Below are positions 33,857 to 45,462 of a DNA stretch of 64,000 bases, piece after piece. Position numbers and translations under genes: made by a program. Below the pieces are notes generated by a model. It saw only the letters and a list, made by a program, of their open reading frames with translations. It was not told where the DNA came from and made no database searches. How positions within the stretch are numbered: position 1 is the stretch's first letter; every line of letters starts with the position of its first letter. Origin of the DNA: Gossypium raimondii. Lineage: Eukaryota > Streptophyta > Magnoliopsida > Malvales > Malvaceae. The stretch lies in assembly GCF_025698545.1 (NCBI RefSeq), contig NC_068575.1:57793980-57857979 (forward strand), read 5' to 3'.

Positions 33857-36710
33857 ATGGATGCATTGCAGTTCTTGGAAGAGCAAATAATGGACTTAAC
33901 ATCCTCATCTTCTTCACCTCCCCAAAATTCCAGCAAAGATTTTGTCAATATGATTAATCACCATCAAAATGAAGATATTCGCAATCAAGGCTCTGGGTTT
34001 AGTTCTGGTAATAACGGGATTAATAACAAAGAAGAGATCCTTCCCAGCTATGATTTCCAGCCACTCCGACCTGTTTCAGCTAGCCTTGATGCCCTGGGAG
34101 TTAATAATAATTCCAGGTCTTGCAGTTCAATTGATGCTAAAATTAAGGTAAATCTTTAACCTCCTATTTTTTCTACTTTTTTGTTATTTAAAGTTTGGGT
34201 TTTCCGAGGAATTGATTTTTTAGTTTTATTTTGTGTTATTGTTTGATCAATAGATATATATGTATATTTTCAAATTGATTCAATTAAAGTTGCTTGTAAA
34301 CTTTTTTTTTCTTCAATTTTTTAAGTTTTGTGGGATTATTGTATAAAATGTAGTTTGAGTAATGATCTTATGTATCTGGTGATAATTTTTAGAAGTTAAA
34401 CTTACTATGTACTACTTGGAGTATTTTTATAATTTTGGGATTTATTCAATGAAATGTGGTTTGATTAATAATCTTCTGGGTTTGGAATCAATTTTTGACA
34501 GTTAACCTTACTACATGTGAGTTTTTTGAGATTGCTATTTTTTTGGTTAATGACTTTTTCTTTTTTGTTATGGTTAGATTAGTAAACTTTTATTGGTATC
34601 AACTTAATTTTTTAGTAGTTAAGAGATACAGTTGGGTTTCTTCTACAGCATTATTGTTTACCTGTATTTTTCCTTGCTTTGGGCAGAAGTATGGTTCTCT
34701 TGACTCTATTGAACCTGTAAAAGACATTTTAGAAAAGGACCAAAAAGGCTTTGACACATCTTTAGTGGCTGCAATTGATCGAACCATGAAGAAACATACT
34801 GATAATTTGATGCACATGTTAGAAGGTGTTGGTGACCGACTTACACAGCTGGAGAGTAGAACCAGTAACCTTGAGACTTCTGTGGATGATTTAAAGATGT
34901 CTGTAGGAAACAATCATGGAAGCATTGATGGGAAAATGAGACAGCTGGAGAACATTTTAAAAGAGGTATTTTCTTTTTTTTGGAAAAGTAAAAGAGATGT
35001 TTTCTTAAACAAACTTATGGTATTTGGTTTTGTTGTGGCTGCCGTTGGTATGTAACGGAAGAATTAGATGTAAATTGTTTAGCTTGTTAGCTCAAGTCCC
35101 ACAGCTGTGATTGATGATGATTTTAAGAGCTGTCAGAAATAGATCTACATAGTGTATTTTGTTAGCTCAAGTGGCCGTTATTGACTTAGCAGTCAAATAA
35201 GTAAATTGCATAGGTATCCTTGATATATTATATGTAGTTGTCACACCATCTAAACACTTGATTTTGTGTTATGTTCTTGGTCTCTTTAAATTGGAACCTG
35301 ATTGTCTATGTCGCTCTATGTCTTCATCCATTATCAAGAAATCATATCTAGATTCCAAAGCTAAGGTGGATTTCTCATCCACTTTCACTAAATCCTAGGG
35401 ATATGTTATTCACCAGCAAGATCTTCTTGTGACTCCATAGAAAATATATCTGTCTGATTATTCATGGCACTTAAGAGACTTGCTAAGAGGAGTAATTTGA
35501 TCACTGGTTTGAGTGATTATTTCTTGTTTTGACCAATCATGTGCAGGTGCAAACAGAGGTGCATGTTGTAAAAGAAAAGCAGGAGAGTGTTGAAGCTCTT
35601 TTACAGCATGCAAAGCTGCAGGAGACCAAGATGGACCAGCCATCAGAAACTCATAACACTGCACATATAGGTTCCATGCAACAAGCTGCATCTGCTCCTT
35701 TTCAATCTCATCAACAGCTTCCATTGGCTGCCTCTTTTCCGCAATCGCTTTCTTCCGTTCCTCCTCCTCCGCCTCCTACTGTTCCTCCTCCAGCTCTTCC
35801 CCAGCAAAATTTGCCACCTCCAGTCCAGCATCCAGACCAATTCCGTCAGAGCCAAGTTCCTTCTGTCCCTCAACGAGATGCTTACTATACTCCCCCTGCC
35901 CAAACTCAGGAGATTCCAAGTCAGCAATTCTCGATGCCTCCTACTCAGCAAGTTCCTTCTGTCCCTCAGCGAGATGCTTACTATCCACCGCCTGGCCAAA
36001 CTCAGGAGGCTCCAAGTCAACACTTCCCAATGCCTCCTACACAGCAGCAACATCCCCCTCCTGCAGCACCGACTCATCAGCCATATCAACCGGCCCCTCC
36101 ACTGCAGTACTCTCAACCACCACAGCCCCTTCAAGGCCAACCTTCCATGGGCCACCATCCTGATGAGGCAGCTTATGTTCCTTCTCAGACCTATCCACCA
36201 AACCTGCGCCAGCCACCCTCTCAGCAACCCAGTGGCCCTCCTTCCTCCCAACAGTATTTTGGGACTCCACCTCAAATGCATGAGCCACCATCTAGAAGGC
36301 CTGGTCCAGGATTTTCTACTGGATATGTCCCACAATCTGGGCCTAGTGAACAATATGCTTATGGTGGATCACCTCCACAGTATGGCAGTGCCTCCCCAAT
36401 GAAATTGCAGCAGCTCCCCTCTTCTACTGGAAGTGGTTATCCGCAGCTTCCGACAGCTAGGGTACTACCACATGCATTACCTACTGTATCCGGGGGTGGT
36501 GGTGAATCAGCTCCGTCTGGACCTGGAAACAGGGTTCCCATTGATGATGTGGTGGACAAGGTAACTGGCATGGGATTTCCTAGAGACCATGTTAGAGCAA
36601 CAGTTAGAAAGTTGACGGAGAATGGCCAGTCGGTTGACCTCAATGTGGTGTTGGATAAGCTAATGAATGATAGTGATATACAGCCACCGAGAGCTTGGTT
36701 TGGCAGGTAA
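33857..36710 (+). CDS. DUF1421 prion-like protein, FLOE family
   Basis: Three exons, 33857-34147, 34687-34965 and 35547-36710, give 577 residues. Domains in order: an Asp/Ser-rich N-terminus (IMDLTSSSSSPPQNSS), a coiled-coil region in exon 2 and early exon 3 (KKHTDNLMHMLEGVGDRLTQ and on), a long Gln/Pro/Ser-rich disordered region, and a C-terminal DUF1421 domain (about residues 530-577) with a UBA-like 'VTGMGFPRDHVRATVRKL' helix set. This is the layout of Arabidopsis FLOE1-3. In published work FLOE1 forms water-dependent condensates in seeds and controls germination under water stress; whether this copy does so is inference. The Q/P/S region holds a 32-residue tandem duplication. The ATG at 33857 fits the family start. 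Confidence 0.9.
35853..36044 (+). repeat. 96-bp in-frame tandem duplication in the FLOE-like coding region
   Basis: Two units of 96 bases, starting 'caagttccttctgtccctca' at 35853 and 35949, encode 32-residue repeats beginning VPSVPQRDAYY and ending MPPTQQ or MPPTQ. The copies differ at a handful of positions, so the event is moderately old. Length is a multiple of three and the frame is kept. Confidence 0.85.
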
Positions 36711-37738
36711 ACCTGTGGTATCTTTAATTCAGTCATGTATAGAATTTATCACTTGATTCTCATTGTACTTGTTTGGAGCTCAAGGGCCTATTTCACTCCC
36801 TCTTAATTGCTTTTAGGTTTTCCACTTACCCCTCTTTTTCACCTTTCTTGTTTGACTGTCGAGGTTTTCTTTTTAAATAACATTTGTGTATACTTCAATA
36901 ATTTGAATTGAATTGTGAACTTTTCATTTTGTTAACAATGACCCCCCTCCCAAAAACACGTGATTCTTGGGATGTTAATCGAATTTAAACAAATCTGCTT
37001 TTGAATTTTTTTTTTACAAACTTCGAATAAGTTCCTAGAAAATGTGAATGGAGTTCAAACATGATTTATGGCATGATTTTAGGTAAGTTTGCTTAAAATT
37101 ATTATTTATGAATAGAAATATGATAATTATGTCGAAATCATTTTATATGTAGAGGGGTTTTAAGAATAAATTTGGATAAATTTTGGAGAGTAAGGATCTA
37201 CCATATTTCAAGAATTTATAATGGAGTTGTCGGTATTATGGTTAAAGCTTCCGGAAGTTTAAGTTTGTAGGTATACGAAGATCTCCCGATTACGGTAAAA
37301 GGATTATTATCTGCTGATTTAGTTCGGTCAATACCGAATTAAGGTTTAGCCGATTAATATTTTCGTTTTATGTTATTATTTTTTACTAAAAAAATGCAAA
37401 TATTAATGATATAAAAGAAGGTTCTATAATAAAATAGTGTTTTGAGTGTCTGACTCTAAGATTAAGATTGAGTAAAAGTCTAAATTCTCAACATTAAACC
37501 ATTGGTTAGTTTTTGATACAAAAGATTGAATTATTGAAGATTAGAATTTTTATCTTTGCGATTAAAAAAGTTATGTTGTATTTATTTATTTTTATTTTGT
37601 ATACATATCAACTAAAAGCAGGTGACTATTCTCCAAGACACCAAAACTTCGTGAAAGCAAACATACTAATGAAACAAGCAACAAATGAGGGAAAGACTTT
37701 TATTTATAGTTGAGTTCCTTCTAATTTAACAATACAGT
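36711..37738. other. FLOE-like 3' UTR and intergenic DNA
   Basis: T-rich 3' UTR (about 36711-36950), then AT-rich DNA. No further gene is seen. Confidence 0.4.
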
Positions 37739-38695
37739 TTAAACTACATCAATGACTCAGATAGCTGTGGAGATGCACAAGTTGGATAGAGTGTTGCGGC
37801 AATTCAAGTTCAGGTAAATAATTTCATCGGACATTGAAGATCTGCATCATATCGACTTGTGGGAGAGAGAGAACGGATGAGCATTGACTTACATTCCACG
37901 CGCAATATATCAACATTTAGAACAATAGGTACAAGTTTTTACCTACTCGCGAGACTATTGTCGCTCCGGAGTTGGCCTGCTATCTAGAGTACATGTCATG
38001 GTTGATGGTACATGGCAAGCCATATTTGATAGGTGAAAAGGCGAGGGGTAGGCAACCACATATGAGGAGGCCACGACGGGTGCCTAGGCATCCAAAGTCT
38101 GGCAGAGCTGCCAAGACAGGTCCATCGTATACACCTATGCAAGAACCAACATCGATGATCGCACCATACCTGGTTAGTATGACTCGACTTATTCTAGTGC
38201 TTATACTAACCCCGTCATTTTTATACAAGCATCGCATATTACACCACATTTTTCTGTTTCTACTTTGATGCCAAGTTTTATTTATGGACCTCCGTCTCCG
38301 GTATATTACACGCTGATGCCATCGATGTTTCAGACGACAACGATGTAGCTGAAGACGTATAGTCCATTTATGTTTAGGGCACCGACCGAAAGTCTAATCA
38401 TTATGTCATCGATGTATGAGACACAATATAGTTGTACCTCTTATGTCAATGGTGTCGTAAACATTTTTGGGATAATTGTTCTACTAAGGTGGACCATCTT
38501 CGCAACCACCTATTCCTAGAACAGTACACGATGCAATCGAGGAGTAACCGATCGCAATCAACTACGGATGAAGACGAAGAAGATGAGAGGCCGAGACCAC
38601 AACTTGTACTGAAGGTTGAACCAAAAAGGAATTTGACTCGCAATCGCCGGCCACCCCGATGTGGCACACATTCTGACCGGGGATTGGATTGATTT
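37739..38695 (+). pseudogene. Plant-mobile-domain ORF remains from a Mutator-type element
   Basis: Broken frames on the + strand match the C-terminal half of transposon-borne plant mobile domain proteins, often annotated as 'phosphatase 7 long form homolog'. Visible pieces are 'MHKLDRVLRQFKFR', 'PTRETIVAPELACYLEYMSW', 'VHGKPYLIGEKARGRQPH' with a following basic 'RRPRR', and the tail 'RNLTRNRRPPRCGTHSDRGLD'. Stops and frame changes separate them. The tail stops at 38692. The N-terminal half is absent. It faces the transposase remains at 39000-39500 on the other strand, as in two-gene MULEs. Confidence 0.7.
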
Positions 38696-38989
38696 ATTTT
38701 TTTGTACTTTTCATGTAAATTTTTAAATAAATATGAAATGAAATATGAAATGTTTTTATTATTTCAATGTTGTACATCCTTATGTTTATAAATAAATATT
38801 GTTTTTGCATCAAAATTGATTGTCGTTGTCATCTCATATTATTAAATCAAGTCTGCACGGGAACAATGGAACAAAGTCGTATATTTTATTGATTTGTATA
38901 GTATAATAAAAATGCGTGTTTACAAATTACAACAAACTTTGAGTATGAATGAAAAAATCAACAAACAAATTGCAGTTAAAAAATTAATA

Positions 38990-39500
38990 AATATGTTAAT
39001 GAGATGTTGTCATTATATCATCTCGTCGATGTGGACATGACGATATTGTATACCTTAGGTTCCTACACCACCCACATAGCTTTGATTGGTTTGTCTTCTC
39101 CTGAATATCCATGTTGTCGCGTATCCGAGTCGATGTCGATCGACCTTTTAGTTTGTGACGCAATGATTTGTTTAGTAACAAGTTGAATGGAGCGCTCGAT
39201 ATTGGCGACCACATACCTTCAATTGGGGCCGGTGAAAATACGATTCTTCACACGTTATACATGTGTTCTAGTTTGTACATTTCGTCCACAAAGCTCACGT
39301 GATCTAAACGTTGATTGCTACATGTTGAAATTGCATGAACACATGGAAAACAAAATGCGTCAAATCTCCTACAGTTGCAGGTCCGTTCTCTCAAGTGTAC
39401 TCGGTACGCTCCCCCGGCGATACCTCGGTCCAGTTTGTCGAACTCCGTAACCTGAAACAATAGATAATCGCACGAGTGACACACTAGATGCATACAGTTT
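38990..39500 (-). pseudogene. MULE transposase C-terminus (SWIM finger and zinc knuckle)
   Basis: On the minus strand, the frame at 39493-39248 contains 'RTCNCRRFDAFCFPCVHAIS', a SWIM zinc finger (CxC...CxH) used in MuDR-type transposases, followed by 'VDEMYKLEHMYNV'. After a frame change the 39214-38996 region gives 'APFNLLLNKSLRHKLKGRST', 'TRIRDNMDIQEKTN' and a zinc-knuckle-like 'KLCGWCRNLRYTISSCPHR'. The catalytic DDE core upstream is missing. The piece is therefore the 3' end of mudrA-like coding DNA, inactive and old enough to carry disruptions. No terminal inverted repeats were found around it. Confidence 0.78.
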
Positions 39501-39958
39501 GCTCGTGTTGTAGCATTACTAATTTCTTTCAGTACGTCCTCACTCTAAACATGGTTGCCCTTCATCTGTTCAACATATTTTTCCGCTTGTTTTGAAAAAA
39601 GTTCAGCTAAACGAAAATATATTTATTTGACAATCGAAGTTATCAACAAATGACGCGTTCTCTTCAATACGAAACATATAATAAACTTAAAAAATATAAA
39701 AAAACTCAAAACCCTAAATCAAAAACCTTAAAAACTATAAAACCTTAACCCTACTCTAAAAAAAACCCTAAACCTAAACCTATAAAAACGACAGGAAAAT
39801 GCTTCCGATTTAGCTGATGTGGCAAAAAGCAATTTTAGATGAAAGTATGTTTTACAAATTAACTTAAAACACTTACAGGAGTGTTTTAATTATTTCAATC
39901 TAATCCCATCATAAAAAAAACCCCTAATCCAATAACTTTTTTTTTAAAATAAGTATTT
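39501..39958. other. Intergenic stretch with degenerate 'ccctaaa' words
   Basis: 39710-39790 contains several 'aaccctaaa' and 'aaccttaa' words, resembling telomere-type motifs but irregular. No gene is visible. Confidence 0.4.
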
Positions 39959-40250
39959 TTCAGAAATCCTATCCCTCCTCCCACACCTTCGGCAAAGCCT
40001 CCAAAAATATTCTCATAAACCTCTCTACCCCTTGATTATATCTTTATTACAATCCTGCCCTCGCCTCCCTTCTCTCCACATTTCTTTTTTCTCTTTCTAT
40101 TCCCGAAATACCCCTCTATCGTCCCCTAAATTACCTTCTCTTATTTCTGCGTCCGGTGTCGGATTCAATCGGGAATCAGAACATATCTCCGAAGACATCG
40201 CTCCTTCTGTTCTTCTAGAATATTCTGTAATTTCTTTTGCTCCCTAATTT
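39959..40250 (+). promoter_or_regulatory. Probable leader exon of the CCCH/RRM gene
   Basis: A strongly pyrimidine-rich patch (ctcctcccacacc, ccctcgcctcccttctctcc) typical of plant 5' UTRs. It is followed by T-rich intron-like sequence after about 40225. The most likely partner is the + strand CCCH/RRM gene whose ATG is at 45463; a candidate acceptor 'ctgcatcag' ends at 45394. A 71-codon frame here has no domain. Assignment is inference. Confidence 0.35.
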
Positions 40251-40849
40251 ATATAATTTATTTATTTGTGAAAACTAGAATTTGTTTTTCTAATTATTCG
40301 AATTTCGTCTGAATTTCTAAAATTGTAAATGTGGAAATCCATAGGTTTAAGAGCTCAGTTTTAATATATTTTTAGTAGTTTTTGGGTTAGTTTTTGCATC
40401 TTTAGATATTGTTCTTTGATTAATCTACTAAATTTACGCTAAAATTTTCGTCGTTTTCAGCATTATTGTACTTTAAGTTGGAAATTATAGTGAAATTTTT
40501 GTAATTAACTAATCGATGTTGTTGCAGTAACTGATTGCTGAATGCCTATTATACAGCTCGTTTTTTTTAAAATTTTTTGTTTTTGGGCCATGATATTTGT
40601 GTTGGAGCTGACTGTTATTTTGTAGGATTGAATTTTCACTGGTGTGTGGATTATTGAAATGATTTTTTACTGTTGCACGATCAAGCACGATCAGTGGCAT
40701 ATTATTTGGTTAAGTTTTTCTTTTTGAGGTTTCGAAATGGTAAATTCAGTATATGACTGTATGCTAATTTGATAACTTCGAAGAATTTTGAGCTAAAAAG
40801 AATTTTGACCATTTCGATATTCAAATAGTGTTTTTGTTAAAGGCATTTG

Positions 40850-41270
40850 GTTTAGGCTTAATTTGGATGGGAGTGTGTTTAACTCCGATGAGGTTAAAAA
40901 CAGCGGTGGCGGTGAGATTAGTTACTGTAACGGTGAGATTGGATACTGTAGCAGTGAGATTAGAAACAGCAGTGGAGTGTGTGTTTGGATTCAAACGCAA
41001 CTGTAGCGGTGAGGTGAAAATAGAAAATGACTTTTAAGGACATTAGATTAAAAATGATATATAATAGAAGTTTTTAAAATTATTTAACAATTACAAAATT
41101 AATAAATGATTAAAAATTATTACAATTATATTTATTTTCAATAATAAATAATTAAAAATGAATTAAAACTAGAGAAAAATTCAAAAAATTATTTTATTTA
41201 ATATTTCAAAATTAATCATATATTTAATTATAGGAGAAAAACGAATTACATGTAGTCCGGATTACATGAG
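40850..41270. repeat. Minisatellite-bearing repeat in the leader intron
   Basis: Three 21-base units (40911-40931, 40932-40952, 40953-40973) share 'ggtgagatt' and 'actgtagc' words, and a partial fourth occurs near 41000 ('actgtagcggtgagg'). The surrounding sequence, from about 40850 'ggtttaggcttaatttggat', resembles the end of a cotton-type MITE. The right end is not evident; AT-rich DNA follows to about 41270. Confidence 0.5.
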
Positions 41271-42214
41271 TTGGCTTTTTTAGCATAAAACTAAGGAGAA
41301 AAAGAAAAAACGAATGCAAAGAAGTTTGAACAAGAAGAAAACTGAATTTGATTTCAAAAAATCAGATCTGTTTCATTGACTTGAGAAGCATTTATGTTAC
41401 AATGAAATATGGCAGTTAACTAAAGTATAACTGTTCCCAAAGCCTAGATAGAATTACAAACAAAATGTAGCTGACATACCAGCTATAACATCAAACATAA
41501 ATCAACAACTACTCTTACTAACTTTAAGTATAAATTATATTGCAACTAAATCAAGTTACAAATGAACAAAATAAACAAAATGCTGCTACTTATCTGGTTC
41601 AGCTAGGATGCTGGTCTGCATGCTGGTTTGCTGCTGGTTTCCTGTTACAACAAATTAAGTAATGCATCAAATTAATGTTGGTATTCAAGCAACAAATTAA
41701 GTAATGCATCAAAGTATCATTACACCACAGCTACTTAAATATATGAAGAATACTCTCAACTTCCTAGTCTTGAAAGCTGAGAAGATAGCAATAGAGATGC
41801 CATGAACACTTCCAAATCATAATTATGCATGAACTACAGGCTGATGTCATTGATATGTAAGTAGCAGATTTATATCAAACCATTGAAAACACAAGCGTGA
41901 TAGCAGAAATGGAGTCCTTGCTGAAAGCAACTGCCAGACTACAGATACAACTGCAATTTCCCTTCCTTTATACCGATTTATCAGATACCAATGATCATTA
42001 CTTTATCTTGTTGGATCATTTAAGCTCTTCAGCTACTGATACAGCATAAGGGGAAGTCCAGCAGCTGGAGCTGCTACAAATAGACTCACATACTAATAAT
42101 ATGTATATATCTATCCTTCTTGTTATATAACAACTAACAGGCTCCCGATTCAGGGATAGCCTATCTCTGCTTTATGAATCTGCAATCCAAATGAAAAACG
42201 AAGTTTGAAAATAC

Positions 42215-42658
42215 CTGCAAATCCAAAATGTTATAAGCATTCCCAGACTCATCAAATTCGCATGGTAAGTTTGGAGCATATCTCCTCAGCTCATCTACAA
42301 TGAATAGTGGTAAACACCAAATGGGAACATCTTCATGATAATGAAATCTTTACCCAAAGAGTGCAAGGGTTCTCTGAAAGGAGAAGAAATAAAAGTTACT
42401 GCAACTTAGATTGTGAAAAGAAAACTGCTCAAGCTAAAGAATGGAACTTCAAACATAGACACCATAATAGAGATTCCAGTACATGGTCTTCCAATTGTCC
42501 CATGATCCAGTAATAGCTACTCGCTTGCCACCAAAACACCATGTTATCATCACTGCTCTCTTCTGCTCTTGGTGGAAATCCTTGTAGCGCGTAGACTTTT
42601 GTACCAGTGGATGATTTCGGATTTGCATCATTTGACCAGGTCTGAGCAAGGGAGCCTC
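42215..42658 (-). pseudogene. Fragment of an SnRK1 beta-subunit (AKIN beta) gene
   Basis: Minus-strand exon at 42658-42485 encodes 'APLLRPGQMMQIRNHP', then 'AVMITWCFGGKRVAITGSWD' and 'NWKT', the start of the glycogen-binding (CBM48-type) domain of plant KIN beta-1/2. After an intron (acceptor 'ctttcag', exon from 42373) a second exon gives '[20 protein letters not shown]' and 'YHY', then, after a frame break of about 4 missing bases, '[14 protein letters not shown]' and '[12 protein letters not shown]' with a donor at 42214. The first donor is mutated (gtatgt-like to catgta). N-terminal and C-terminal exons are absent. Introns are retained, so this is a DNA-level duplicate, not a retrocopy. 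Not functional. Confidence 0.8.
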
Positions 42659-45462
42659 AGAGATCTGGAGAAAGAATTGCAACTCAATTGGATTTTCCAT
42701 TACATGTATCTCTATCAACGTGTGTCCTTAGATATGCCAAATCATGTGGTAGATAATAGAAAGCCTTCATAAACAAGCTTTTCTTTTCTTTTCTTTTTTA
42801 CGAATGTTGTACAAATTTTCAAGCAATTTCATTTCCTTTTAGCATAATATGCAGAAACCGATCTCCTTCAAGTTTACAGCATAACCAGGGACATTAAGAG
42901 TAGAATGACACCATGCCAATGGTTTTTAAGGCCAAAACTGTTAGTTTTGCAACAATGAATATTGCTATAAAGTTTAACCCTTCTAACATGAAAGCATGTA
43001 ACAAGAAGTCAACAAGCATCATTGTATCACCTTAAAGATTCAAATGGAAAGATATCGTACATATAGTGAAATAAAATATTCCATTTACGCAAAACAACAA
43101 CTATTATGATAAAGAAACAAAGAATTACAAGCCTATTCCTTCGAAGCAAATGAGAATACAGAAATGCAAACCATAAAATAGGCTGTAAATTTGAGACCCT
43201 ACAAACATAGCAGGGTAGCAGTAACTAGTAAGAGCCAAGGTTTCTAGCTCAGGGCACCCAATCCCTGCCTTCAATACACCTAGTGTTCCATGAGTTATGC
43301 AGAAAGTAAAAGGTTTATCTTTTCTACTATCTCAGCAACCATAGATGATATAAAATTATCTTTTTTGGTAATGATTAAAGAGGCAAGCAGCCAAATTTAA
43401 GAGGGGGGAAAAGAAAAACAAGACAAAAGGTACAAGAATACATGATCTAACTGTTTTTGCACGTAAGAAGCAACATTAAAATTTGTATGGCAATGTTCCA
43501 ATCTATGTGCAGCAGTAGAATATAGTATAGTCGAAGCACAATGAAAAGGGAAGTATAAACTGAAATGATTCTTTAGAGAGCTAGTAATGCATCCCAGGCT
43601 CTCATTTTTCTTCTTGAATTAAACAATTCCGAACATTCTGGCCATTATACTGAAGAAGCCTCATATTAGCATGTGTGAATTATCTAATTCAAGATAGCAC
43701 TGCATTTTCATACACTATTTGGTGACAGTTCAAAGATAAATGTTCCGTCTCCGTTCAATATAGGCCAAAGATTCCACCTATCTACCATTTGGTTCTTTGA
43801 AATGATTTAAATCTTGAAGCATGTTGAGATCCTTTTCATGCACTGATCTTAACTGTAAATCTAATGCTGAGAAGAGAAGATGAAGAACGGAAGAAGAAAA
43901 AGGAATGAAGAACGGAAGAAGGAGAAGGAGCCTTACCTGGATGAAGGAGGAACCGGAAGAGGTCCTTGACCAAACTGATTTGCAACCCAAGGGGAAGGGG
44001 AAAGGGAAGGGAAAAGGGGAGAAGAAGGGTAACAAAACATCAGAAAAGCCGTAAGCTTTTACAAGTTATCAAACAGAAGAAACAAAAGAAATAATATATG
44101 GGTAAAAGAGGAAAGAAAAAGCAACTGAAGTTGCTAAATTTTTACTGGACCAAAAATCTCCAGTTGATTTGGGGCTGACCAACGTGGTGGAGATGGCTTC
44201 ACACCGGACTGGCATGCTGAACCAAACGGCTGACCAGTGAGGCTGCTACCATTTTTTCCCCCCAACTGCACCTCACTGGTATGCAATGACAAACCAAAGG
44301 AAGCCTTAGTCAGCTGTTCTTTGGTATTTATGTTAGTCTGAGTTTTAGGCATTTGAATGACTCGGTTTTGTTGACCATAGAGGTCTTCTTTAAGGAGCTT
44401 AAAACCACATATCTTCAAATAGATTTTTTTTTGGTAAAGGTATTTGGTTTATTGAGGATGTTCTTTGGTATTCATGTTAGCATGAGTTCTGGGCATTTGA
44501 ATGAGTTGGTTTTAGTGAGCATAAGGTTTTCTTGGAGTTTATACTTCATATGAATCATATTTTTTTGAAAATATTACACAAAGAGGTTCATCTCCGAAGT
44601 CAGTAATGACACGCTTTTGATGGAGACTAAAAAGTACTGTTAGATGTCAGACATACCAACTTGCCAGTGTCCAACTATGGTGATACAGGTATATCTCCGT
44701 TCTTTTTGAGTTCCAAAACATTTGGGTTTGAAATTGAAAACTAGCTTCTAGTATTGGATATGGTCCTATGGCAGTTTCTTTGCACTGAATGTAATATTTC
44801 TTAGTTGATACTTGGGCTGGAAAATGGAGTTATTGCAATATCAGGAACCTCATTAAGAGGCATTAGAAATGCAGTCAGCCTCTATAGAAGCTATCTTATT
44901 GGCCTTGCTGCTTAAATTGATTCTTTGTTTCTTGGTTCTTGAGTTATATGAATTTCGTTTGGACATGTGGTTTTTAATGTAAGTGCATCAGAATTTGTGT
45001 TAAAACTTAAAAACAGATTAATCTTCTTAAGGAACAAACACAGTTCAATCAAAGCTATAGATTGATAAGTTGAAAGAGATTGTTTATGGATTCAACTTCT
45101 GTAGCATATTGATGTCTGCTTGTTGAACCAGTATTGGTGTAATGCATGTTGGGTTATATACATGAGCTCTTAAGCTGGTTACTACCGTTCTAATGGTTGT
45201 AATAGATTATGTTCTGTTGTCTGTGATGCTATAGATCCATTCATGTAAATGTCCTTAACATCTGCAAATTTAATTTGCATTTTGTATGAATTGCTTTCTT
45301 CAATACTGTTTTTTGTTGTTTTACCTACCTTAACTCTTTCTCAGTTCCTAGGTTTTTGTTCAAATTGCTTCTCAAGTTGTTTGACTACTGCATCAGGTTA
45401 GAGTTTAGAGCTTTGCATGCTCTAAAAGAACACAGATTTATTATTTATTTCAAAAGTATCCA

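Larger units (their letters stand above)
40251..45394 (+). other. Putative long leader intron of the CCCH/RRM gene
   Basis: About 5.1 kb between the presumed leader exon and the coding exon. It holds the minisatellite repeat (40850-41270), the antisense SnRK1 beta fragment (42215-42658), a purine-rich tract at about 43870-44030, and two related stretches at 44318-44433 and 44460-44575 (about 140 apart, sharing 'gcatttgaatga' and 'ggtattNatgttag' words). A minus-strand frame at 44134-44418 has no recognisable domain. The structure of this region is inference. Confidence 0.35.

Noticed and set aside
33842-34159. Start of the FLOE-like protein at 33842
   Set aside because: The frame opens with TTG; the ATG at 33857 gives the family-like N-terminus.
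34495-35055. 186-codon frame in the FLOE-like gene
   Set aside because: It is exon 2 with read-through into both flanking introns; splice sites at 34687 and 34965 limit the real exon.
35643-36353. 236-codon minus-strand frame over the FLOE-like gene
   Set aside because: It is the antisense of the Pro/Gln/Ser-rich exon; its Arg/Trp/Leu-rich composition follows from CCN and CAG codons read backwards.
39710-39790. Interstitial telomere array
   Set aside because: The 'ccctaaa' words are irregular and not in tandem register.
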